Part shown: positions 7,745 through 13,771 of the stretch, piece by piece
How positions within the stretch are numbered: the first letter of the stretch is position 1
Layout: every line of letters begins with the position of its first letter
Virus record (IMG/VR): IMGVR_UViG_3300035204_000841
Span: 1 to 20,507 of that record
DNA from: a virus
Strand: one strand, 5' to 3'
DNA: 20,507 nt
Translations under genes and position numbers: made by a program
Notes under the pieces: generated by a model
The model's input: the letters and a program-made list of their open reading frames with translations, nothing else
Databases searched by the model: none
What the model was told of the DNA's origin: nothing

Positions 7745-8596
7745 CTATGTACTTTCTTGTTCTGTAATTGTGCCGCTAATATGACCGCCATATTGTGTTC
7801 CACCTACTCCACCAGAGGCTATAATATCACCATCTTCGTTATGAGATGTTACTTCTAATACATCAGGATTATTAAAATTCCATGTCTTCTGACTACTTGA
7901 AGTGTGTTCGTCGCTCCAAAATTCAGTAGGGTTACTCCAATTATTATCATAATGGTTAACAGACCATTTTATCCTTAACTTTGCGTATCCCTCTGAACCT
8001 AAAGGTATTTCACTCTCTGTTACATCAAACCATATAAAATCAGACAGGCCTCCATTTTCTGCCACAGAATATGTTCTGACTTCAAATCTACTAGAATAAT
8101 CATCTTGCTCTTTAGTGTTGAAAGTAAAAACACCTAAATGTTTAGTTGCAGTTGAGTTATCACTGCTATCATAAAAGTCCAACCATAATTCACAACGATT
8201 TACTCCATATAACCCTATTTTATCACGACCATCTCCAGCGGTGGTAGGATTTGTATATACATCTTCTGAGTAATATACATTAGGGAAGTTTATTCCTACA
8301 TGTAACCTATTATCCTCCCTTGCATTCCCTGATATAGACCAAATTAATACTGCTGTTGATGTATTCTCTAAATCTGGATGATATAAGAAAATTTGTTGTT
8401 CTTCAGTCGACTGCTCATCCCCATCATCAGCTATAGATTTTGCTTTCACCCATGTAATATCATCTGAGCCACCTGTAAAACCATCATAATTTGTTGACCA
8501 TGTATCTACAGCTCCACTATCATCAACACCTATAGATGATGTATTTCCATTTGAAAAAGTTAATTGTACAGTACTTGCTGCTCTTGTATTCGGCAT
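7745..8596 (-). CDS. Putative virion protein, 283 aa
   Basis: The start ATG follows the TAA of the previous gene directly (TAAATG), with GGGAAG upstream. The protein is acidic and rich in Ser, Thr, Asp and Trp, with beta-strand periodicity and no membrane segment. It shares a central block with the next gene downstream (a 'K..SI.D.G..S.E' stretch, then 'LY.P', then a strand ending in Trp), which suggests duplication followed by divergence. Later segments such as WFDVTESEIPLGSEGYAKL and KTWNFNNPDVLEVTSHNED look like antiparallel strands of a jelly-roll or similar fold. No family name can be supported. A surface or fibre role in the virion is inferred from context. Confidence 0.65.
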   Translation of the reverse strand: MPNTRAASTVQLTFSNGNTSSIGVDDSGAVDTWSTNYDGFTGGSDDITWVKAKSIADDGDEQSTEEQQIFLYHPDLENTSTAVLIWSISGNAREDNRLHVGINFPNVYYSEDVYTNPTTAGDGRDKIGLYGVNRCELWLDFYDSSDNSTATKHLGVFTFNTKEQDDYSSRFEVRTYSVAENGGLSDFIWFDVTESEIPLGSEGYAKLRIKWSVNHYDNNWSNPTEFWSDEHTSSSQKTWNFNNPDVLEVTSHNEDGDIIASGGVGGTQYGGHISGTITEQEST

Positions 8597-8836
8597 TTAT
8601 TCTTCCCACTCTATACTATTATGAGTATCTTCTTCAATGCTTACAATAGTATGATTTAAGTTTTCTAAGTTAAAATTTTCAGTTATAACTATATTTCGCA
8701 TTATTCTCCCTGTCATACCTCTATAAACTAAAGAAAAAGTGTCACATACTATATCAGTAATCGTGTCTGCGTATTCAGTATCAACATCCCATTGACTCCA
8801 ATTAACTGTATTACTATTTTCTTCTTGCCAAGGCAT
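8597..8836 (-). CDS. Small virion-region protein with NT-x-W repeat motif, 79 aa
   Basis: The ATG shares its A with the TAA of a 12-codon mini-ORF (TAATG). The N-terminus reads MPWQEENSNTVNWSQWDVD, and the mini-ORF peptide contains a near copy, NTINWNELD. Small phage virion-cluster proteins often carry repeats of the form E-N-T-x-x-W, so this may be one of them. The rest (TITDIVCDTFSLVYRGMTG, then RNIVITENFNLENLNHTIVS) is strand-like and ends in an acidic tail. It is strongly acidic and lacks a membrane span or enzyme motif. Function is unknown; it is co-transcribed with the virion genes on both sides. Confidence 0.6.
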   Translation of the reverse strand: MPWQEENSNTVNWSQWDVDTEYADTITDIVCDTFSLVYRGMTGRIMRNIVITENFNLENLNHTIVSIEEDTHNSIEWEE

Positions 8837-8874
8837 TAGTAATCTAACTCATTCCAATTAATTGTGTTATCCAT
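8836..8874 (-). CDS. 12-codon mini-ORF MDNTINWNELDY, possible partial duplicate
   Basis: The frame ATG at 8874 to TAA at 8836-8838 encodes MDNTINWNELDY. It overlaps the start of the 79-residue gene by one base (TAATG), and its NTINWNELD matches NTVNWSQWD at the beginning of that protein, aligned from the start codon apart from an insertion. It occupies most of the only sizeable gap between 8836 and 8892. No strong ribosome-binding site is near; the nearest AGGTGAG is over 20 bases away. It could be a degenerate tandem copy, a coupling leader or chance. Confidence 0.35.
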   Translation of the reverse strand: MDNTINWNELDY

Positions 8875-8891
8875 TTTGCTTAATTTAGACA

Positions 8892-9188
8892 CTATCTCAC
8901 CTTTCTATCACTTGGAACTCTAGTGTCAGGTATAGACCCAAATACTTCATCACTAAAAATTCCAGGGTCTTTAAAACTTTGAGTATCTATAATTTCTCTT
9001 ATCTCTGTTGCTGTATATCCTTTATATTTACTATATGCTGAAGGTTTATGCTTTGACTGATAAGCCATTATAGTAAAATCATTATAAGAATATTTAATAA
9101 GAGGTTGATTAGTGTATTTAATACGAGCATCAACCATTATATTGTCTAATTCTGATTTGCGCACTAATATATATCTTCTATCCTTCAT
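8892..9188 (-). CDS. Hypothetical protein, 98 aa
   Basis: Not recognised. The ATG shares its A with the TAA of the LamG-like gene upstream (TAATG). The protein is basic at the start (MKDRRYILVRKSELD) and rich in Tyr, Lys and Ser. It contains the segment 'YKGYTATEIREIIDTQSFKD', which looks like a helix, and ends with a charged tail (PSDRKVR). Unlike its neighbours it is not obviously beta-rich and carries a net positive charge. It might be a chaperone or small assembly factor for the adjacent lectin-like protein, as fibre genes are often followed by such genes, but nothing in the sequence proves this. Confidence 0.6.
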   Translation of the reverse strand: MKDRRYILVRKSELDNIMVDARIKYTNQPLIKYSYNDFTIMAYQSKHKPSAYSKYKGYTATEIREIIDTQSFKDPGIFSDEVFGSIPDTRVPSDRKVR

Positions 9189-9895
9189 TAAAAACTATCC
9201 TCAACAATAGATGCCCCTGCATAAAGAGTTTGTGTTACAGATTCAGAACCATCATTAGTAATTGTACTACCCGCACCTCCATCAGAGTCCCCCATTCTCC
9301 ACCAATGTTTAGGACTTTCAGAAGATAAATCAAAAGATGAGTTCCAATTATCGCCTACCAATGTAGCGAGTGAAGAGGATACATCACCTTCAAAGATAGC
9401 AAATTCATCAATCTTTCCATCAAAATTAGTCCACCCAATCATCTGACCAAGCTCTACATTAACTGATTCCGTCCCATAAGTAGTTCCTGTTATATTGTCT
9501 GGAGGCCCCTGGTTTATTCCATTTTTCCATAGCTTATCATTAGCAGGATTTGTCCTGTCATAATATATAACGAGATTAGTCCAAGAACCATCTGGAATAA
9601 CACAATTATCCCAACGTGAATATGTCCCTTGACCATGATATAGATATAATTGGTACATCGTAAAAAATTTAAAAAACGCCAATCCAGCGAAATCATCAAG
9701 GTTATATAAACCAGTTGTTATTGACATAGTGCCTGGTTTTAACCACATAAATGATGTTATTTGGTTTCCACCTATATCTATTGGATTTGTATTTGCTGAA
9801 TAATCATTTACCCCATCTAATTCAAGTGAATAGGTGTTGGAATAAGCAGCAGAAGGTGTGTTAGCCTTATTTAATGAAAGTCCTAAACCTAACAT
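9188..9895 (-). CDS. Concanavalin A-like / LamG-type lectin-fold virion protein
   Basis: This 235-residue protein opens with MLGLGLSLNKANTPSAAYSN and then the signature start of a LamG-like jelly roll, YSLELDGVNDYSANTNPIDI (about residues 22-41). It is followed by family-typical elements: 'SFMWLKPG', 'GSWTNLVIYYDRTN', 'KLWKNGINQGPP', then 'IDEFAIFEGDVSSSLATLV' and finally 'HWWRMGDSDGGAGS'. In such proteins the fold binds carbohydrate or decorates the capsid. The final HWWRMGDS block, describing an ordered strand plus an acidic loop, is frequent in phage versions. There is no signal peptide or membrane span. It sits among capsid-proximal genes and is probably exposed on the virion, possibly as an adsorption or decoration protein. 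The ligand cannot be predicted. Confidence 0.85.
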   Translation of the reverse strand: MLGLGLSLNKANTPSAAYSNTYSLELDGVNDYSANTNPIDIGGNQITSFMWLKPGTMSITTGLYNLDDFAGLAFFKFFTMYQLYLYHGQGTYSRWDNCVIPDGSWTNLVIYYDRTNPANDKLWKNGINQGPPDNITGTTYGTESVNVELGQMIGWTNFDGKIDEFAIFEGDVSSSLATLVGDNWNSSFDLSSESPKHWWRMGDSDGGAGSTITNDGSESVTQTLYAGASIVEDSF

Positions 9896-9898
9896 TAC

Positions 9899-10180
9899 TT
9901 AACCAAAATATGCTATAACTTTACCAGAAGTAAGACAAAATACACTAAATCTACCAAATATTGTGAGTCCTGCTGGTATAGTAAAATCAACATCAGCATC
10001 CTCCATGGTCTCTGCTATATTAGTACAACGACTAACATCTACAACTGAATCTTCTATTGCTGTTATAGCAACAAAATCACCTGTATGTTGCGCTGTATCA
10101 TCTATAAAAACTGAACCTACTTGCCCTAAAGCTATATTTTGTGTCTCTTGTACTGTGTATTTATGTAAATTCTTTGCCAT
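9899..10180 (-). CDS. Small beta-rich virion protein, spike/decoration-like
   Basis: This 93-residue protein has 'MAKNLHKYTVQETQNIALGQ' at its N-terminus, then 'GDFVAITAIEDSVVDVSRC', then 'FTIPAGLTIFGRFSVFCLTSGKVIAYFG' split over two strands. The 'F.AITA.ED.V' and 'IPAG.TI.GRF....L.SGKVIAY' pattern is one I associate with short virion proteins of environmental tailed phages, likely a small trimeric or capsid-surface beta protein. AGAGGA lies seven bases before the ATG, which immediately follows the TAG of the connector-like gene. The small size and strong site suggest it may be made in many copies. Exact role is inferred. Confidence 0.7.
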   Translation of the reverse strand: MAKNLHKYTVQETQNIALGQVGSVFIDDTAQHTGDFVAITAIEDSVVDVSRCTNIAETMEDADVDFTIPAGLTIFGRFSVFCLTSGKVIAYFG

Positions 10181-10549
10181 CTAAAATTCCTCTCCTTTTA
10201 AATTATATCCTTTTACTCTTGTGTTAGCATATCTCTTTGCTTCTATAATAAAATCGTCATACTTGTTACGCCAGTATTGTGCTAATCCTAAAGTCTCAGG
10301 ATTCTTTTCATAAACTGATTCATTTACTTTTGCAATTAAACCTTCATGAAACATTGCTGGCAATTCACTTTCTTCAGCAGTATTTATACCTGCACCTATA
10401 GTGAAATGGTCTCCTAGTTTACTCGCCCATATACGCATTTCATGGTCGTTTGTTGTAGGAGATGTAAAATTGCTACCATTATCTGTAGTAGCAACACCTA
10501 ATTTATTTCTTTCAACCCACCACACATATCCTAAAGAATGCTTCGTCAT
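10181..10549 (-). CDS. Putative head-tail connector-region protein, 122 aa
   Basis: The start overlaps the stop of the upstream gene (ATGA), with AAAGGGA upstream. The N-terminal half is strand-like (LGYVWWVERNKLGVATTDNG, then EMRIWASKLGDHF), and the C-terminal half is helical and charged (ESVYEKNPETLGLAQYWRNK, then DDFIIEAKRYANTR). This order, and its place as the third gene after the capsid with two adaptor-like genes before it, fits a head-completion or connector component. I know no firm family name. The helical 'YW..KYDDFI.EAK..A' stretch may pack against a ring partner. It is probably assembled at the portal vertex. Confidence 0.6.
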   Translation of the reverse strand: MTKHSLGYVWWVERNKLGVATTDNGSNFTSPTTNDHEMRIWASKLGDHFTIGAGINTAEESELPAMFHEGLIAKVNESVYEKNPETLGLAQYWRNKYDDFIIEAKRYANTRVKGYNLKGEEF

Positions 10550-10809
10550 GATATATCCCTTTCATGCGGTCTCCCTGCTAATTCGTCTGCTGATTCATTC
10601 TCAATATCTATATCTATTATCTTAACAATAGAAGGGTCAAGCTCGTAATATCTTTGGTCGGCTATCGTATTGGCAGTGAATGTAGATTCTAAAATTTCAG
10701 TACGTCTGCAAAAATCATCTGATGCTCTATTTAACATCTTAATAAGTAAATTACTTGAAACATCAGGATGGGATTCTTTTAATATTTCCAGCATTTCTTT
10801 TAACTTCAT
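10546..10809 (-). CDS. Putative head-tail adaptor protein, 87 aa
   Basis: The protein has an N-terminal helix (MKLKEMLEILKESHPDVSSN), a second helix with 'IKMLNRASDDFCRRTEILES' and then 'IADQRYYELDPSIVKIIDID'. The pattern 'LN.A..DFC..T......T.AN...QRYYELP..I.KI' is typical of head-tail connectors and tail-tube-like adaptors in short-tailed phages, where a helical base is followed by a strand at the 'Q-R-Y-Y' region. It is linked by ATGA overlaps to genes on both sides, which suggests balanced production with them. The C-terminus ends abruptly after 'GRPHERDIS', so it is shorter than many relatives and may be a split or minimal form. Confidence 0.65.
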   Translation of the reverse strand: MKLKEMLEILKESHPDVSSNLLIKMLNRASDDFCRRTEILESTFTANTIADQRYYELDPSIVKIIDIDIENESADELAGRPHERDIS

Positions 10810-11414
10810 GATACCAACCTTTGTAATTCTGCTTGATATAAAGCCTGTAAACTTTGGAGTTCTACTTGCGTGGACTGGATTAACTCTAAATCTTGGTCAT
10901 CATGTATCAGGTAATTAACTATATTCTGCAATCCATAAACACATGCACCTAGTATAACAGCATAAGTAGCTGATTCAGGAAAGAATGGAATACTAGAGGA
11001 ATATATATTTACCTCTGGATAGCCAACATAATCAATAGTAGCTTCCCCTGCTCCTGTAGGATAGGTCTTTAAATCACCGTTACTAGCAATCACATAAACT
11101 GGAGATGTAGCATCTGCGTAATGTATAGAGTCGGAATCTACTATCTTAGACTCAAGACCTACATCTTTTGATTCTGCAATAACTCCATCTTGAATAACCC
11201 TTACAATACGTTTATTATAGACATCATCATATACATTACCAGTAGTAGTTACTGATTGCAAGTAAGGTAATAATACAGCATTAGGCAACATATCTGTTAC
11301 TGTCTTTGCTGATACATTAACCCAATCACTTATAGAACTACTGTTTACATTGTTGCCAGCAAATGTTCCTAAAGGGCCTATTATATCATATATTTGTTCT
11401 GTTATGATTTGCAT
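10806..11414 (-). CDS. Putative connector / head-completion protein, 202 aa
   Basis: This protein follows the capsid gene after a 59-base gap that holds a strong stem-loop. Its N-terminal 45 residues include a helix and an amphipathic stretch (AKTVTDMLPNAVLLPYLQSV). The centre is strand-like ('NKRIVRVIQDGVIAESKDVG', then 'SPVYVIASNGDLKTYPTGAG'), followed by 'ATIDYVGYPEVN'. The C-terminal 55 residues form long helices (ATYAVILGACVYGLQNIVNY and VELQSLQALYQAELQRL). This helical-barrel-plus-wing layout, with 'P..A..A....A...' near the end, is common in phage adaptor proteins that bind the portal. No SD-like sequence is clear before the ATG. The assignment rests on position and architecture. Confidence 0.6.
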   Translation of the reverse strand: MQIITEQIYDIIGPLGTFAGNNVNSSSISDWVNVSAKTVTDMLPNAVLLPYLQSVTTTGNVYDDVYNKRIVRVIQDGVIAESKDVGLESKIVDSDSIHYADATSPVYVIASNGDLKTYPTGAGEATIDYVGYPEVNIYSSSIPFFPESATYAVILGACVYGLQNIVNYLIHDDQDLELIQSTQVELQSLQALYQAELQRLVS

Positions 11415-11431
11415 AAATTTTTAAAGTTATA

Positions 11432-11453
11432 GGGGGTAGTTTCGGCTACCCCC
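11432..11453 (-). terminator. Stem-loop after capsid gene, possible partial terminator
   Basis: The arms GGGGGTAG (11432-11439) and CTACCCCC (11446-11453) pair perfectly over eight bases around a six-base loop. The stem lies 20 bases past the capsid stop in the leftward direction and 18 bases before the next start. On the minus strand it is followed by TATAACTTTAAAAATTT, which is AT-rich but not a pure U-tract, so I expect a partial terminator or an RNA-stabilising hairpin. It would let the capsid gene be more highly expressed than the connector genes. Confidence 0.6.
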
Positions 11454-11473
11454 ATTAAACTATTTAATCTCCT

Positions 11474-12751
11474 CTAGTCTGCTATTTTAAACAGATTGTG
11501 TGATTCGATTAACTGAACACCAACACCCTCATCTGAGAAGTATTGGTCTTTAACACCATCGTAACCATTATCAGTTTTGATATTAGTTTGATACATTGGT
11601 GAACGATACTGTGCATGGAATAAGTTAGCATCATCAACAACCAACATGTGTTTGTTGTATTCGCCTCTCAATGCAGGAGTAGGAATCAACTGTAAGATAC
11701 CATGAGGTGTTTCTAAGACTTTATAATTAAAACCTAAAGAGTCACGCTTCATATCACCTAAGTTAACTGTCCATCCTGACAATCCAGCAATACCAGTAGC
11801 ACCAGCCATTTTAGACCAGTAACCTAAAGCACCTGCACCACAGAAAGCACGCTTAACACCAGATTCTGGAACGTATTGGAATACTTTTTCCATGTCATCC
11901 ACAAAATCTTCATATTTGTAAGTTGCCTCTGAAATGGTAAATACAGATTGGTTGTCGCCTGAGCCTGCACCGTATTCTTCAATAGCACTTACTATACCAT
12001 AAGTAGTTCTGATTTTACGACCATCTGCGTCACTTCTACCGCCATCTGACAATGCACCATCAGTACCACCTAGATTAGTACCACCAAAACGTTTACCAAA
12101 CAAAAATGCTTTTTCTTTCTGCATTTTATGTTCTTGGTTCTTCTGTTCACGTAATCGTGCTAATTCAGAAGATTCGCCTCGTAGTGCTGCTTGTAATAAT
12201 GTACCTGTTACTTCAACAGGAGTCTTGAAGATTTGTGCAGAGTTATACACTACTTCAAGTTCGTCAGCCCAAGCGTCAGGCGAGTAACTACCTTCACCGA
12301 ATGCTGAACCGATTACATTTAATACAGTATCATCAGGTAGTGTAAAGCCACTATCTAACGCCTTCATTGTAAGGTCGTTACCACTTACAGCAGTACATAC
12401 CATAACACCTATATCATACGCTTCAAAAACTAAGCCTAGATAGGAATTGTCTGGTGTTCCTGCGAGATTTGCTATCCCGTCAACAGTTACTGCAATACCA
12501 TAGTCATCATTAGGCACAACAACACCTGCTGCATCGTCTACTGTTACTGATTGTTTTACCCATGGATTTCTATGTTCAAACATTTTAAACAATGGGTCAT
12601 TTACTTGTCGTGTCTCTTTATTTGAGATAAGTGTTGTGAATGGAGCTACGTCGGTCCACAGTTCTTTAACAACTTGTGGGTCGATGTAGAAATCACGTCT
12701 ATCTGTATAAAGGACACCGCTGGCTCCGCCACTATATAAGTCTTTAGCCAT
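11474..12751 (-). CDS. Major capsid protein
   Basis: This 425-residue protein follows a Gln-rich scaffold gene and a portal, the usual position for a major head protein. GGAG lies six bases before the ATG, the best site in the operon. The N-terminal region 'YIDPQVVKELWTDVAPFTTLISNKETR' and 'FKMFEHRNPWVKQ' resembles N-arm and early-strand regions of several phage capsid families. The helical stretch 'LRGESSELARLREQKNQEHK' and 'QKEKAFLFGKR' fits the long spine helix of an HK97-type fold. Later segments include 'ESGVKRAFCGAGALGYWSKM' and 'RSPMYQTNIKTDNGYDGVKD'. I cannot name the exact capsid family. No proteolytic delta-domain is evident at the N-terminus. A stem-loop follows the gene. Confidence 0.8.
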   Translation of the reverse strand: MAKDLYSGGASGVLYTDRRDFYIDPQVVKELWTDVAPFTTLISNKETRQVNDPLFKMFEHRNPWVKQSVTVDDAAGVVVPNDDYGIAVTVDGIANLAGTPDNSYLGLVFEAYDIGVMVCTAVSGNDLTMKALDSGFTLPDDTVLNVIGSAFGEGSYSPDAWADELEVVYNSAQIFKTPVEVTGTLLQAALRGESSELARLREQKNQEHKMQKEKAFLFGKRFGGTNLGGTDGALSDGGRSDADGRKIRTTYGIVSAIEEYGAGSGDNQSVFTISEATYKYEDFVDDMEKVFQYVPESGVKRAFCGAGALGYWSKMAGATGIAGLSGWTVNLGDMKRDSLGFNYKVLETPHGILQLIPTPALRGEYNKHMLVVDDANLFHAQYRSPMYQTNIKTDNGYDGVKDQYFSDEGVGVQLIESHNLFKIAD

Positions 12752-12753
12752 TT

Positions 12754-13734
12754 TTATCTCCTTCGATTAAGAAGTGCTGCACTAAATGCCTGTTCATCAT
12801 TCAACGTCTCGGCAGGTTTCCCTGTGTTTACAGTCGCTGATTGAGGTACATTCATTCTTTGTTTTTGCTGTTGCATTTGAACAGCTTTTTGTTGTGCCTG
12901 CACTTGCTCTGGATTGGGAGAGTGTGTCATTTCATATATCTTAGCTAAATGTTCCATAGTAACATTAGAAGGATTCTGAGACCATCGAACAAAGTCCGCT
13001 GATTTCTGTGCATCCCATCCAAAGTTATTTATAGCATATCCATGAGCTTGATTGACTACCATTTGCTCTTGTTGTTGTTGATAGGCAAGTTGTTGTTGTT
13101 GTTGCCTAACCTCTTCAACATTAGCATAATAGCCTAACATATCTTCAGTATACTTTTCTTTAGCTTTTCTATATTCCCATGATTTACTCTCGGGGTCATT
13201 AAACGCATCGACCTCGTTGTAAGAATCTGGTTTCTGTGGCTGTTCAGGTGTCTTTAGTGACATACCTTGATTTCCTTGGGTAGGAGAACCTTGGTATTGT
13301 CCACTAGAGCCGACTCTTTGCTCCAAAGTATCGAGTATATCAGGATGTTCTTGAATAGCACCTGCAATAGGTCCTAAAGTATTCTGATAATACTCTAATT
13401 CTTGTTGAAGTTTAAAGTTGTCATGCTTTGCCTTGTCTGCTTGAGATTGCCAGTATTGCATACGACTAGGGTCTTCTTTTGCTCCTACAGGGTTTTCTTC
13501 TGGTAATCCTTCGCCCATGTTAATTTCCTCACCTTGAGGGGTCTCAACAGGAGAAGTTTGACCAGTAGGTAATCCTTGGTTCATATCACCAGGATTAGTT
13601 ACATCAGCACCTTGTGGAAAAAACCCGTTTTCCACCCCTGTGGGCACGCCTATACCTGCATTTTCAGTAGGCATCTGTACGTTTTCAACAGGTGCATCAT
13701 TTGCATTTTGTACTTTTATGATGTCATCCATCAT
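12754..13734 (-). CDS. Capsid scaffolding protein (Gln-rich)
   Basis: This 326-residue protein sits between portal and capsid genes, the standard place for a scaffold. It is hydrophilic and has a disordered Pro/Gly/Asn-rich N-terminus (about residues 1-85), then a helical and coiled-coil section ('YWQSQADKAKHDNFKLQQEL'), a Pro-rich break, another helix ending in a Gln-tract ('VRQQQQQLAYQQQQEQ') and a basic C-terminus (AALLNRRR). A helical C-terminus with basic residues is typical for the part that contacts capsid subunits. Two in-frame ATGs lie at 13734 and 13731; AAGGAG is only three bases before the first, so the second is better spaced. The stop is two bases from the capsid start. The Gln tract corresponds to a CAA/TTG-rich microsatellite in DNA. 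Confidence 0.8.
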   Translation of the reverse strand: MMDDIIKVQNANDAPVENVQMPTENAGIGVPTGVENGFFPQGADVTNPGDMNQGLPTGQTSPVETPQGEEINMGEGLPEENPVGAKEDPSRMQYWQSQADKAKHDNFKLQQELEYYQNTLGPIAGAIQEHPDILDTLEQRVGSSGQYQGSPTQGNQGMSLKTPEQPQKPDSYNEVDAFNDPESKSWEYRKAKEKYTEDMLGYYANVEEVRQQQQQLAYQQQQEQMVVNQAHGYAINNFGWDAQKSADFVRWSQNPSNVTMEHLAKIYEMTHSPNPEQVQAQQKAVQMQQQKQRMNVPQSATVNTGKPAETLNDEQAFSAALLNRRR

Positions 13735-13771
13735 TTACTCCTTCTTCTTGGAATAATTGTTATTATCAGCA

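Noticed and set aside
13071-13105. CAA/TTG microsatellite as a phase-variable repeat
   Set aside because: It encodes a Gln tract within a scaffold protein in a triplet unit, so length changes would not switch the frame.
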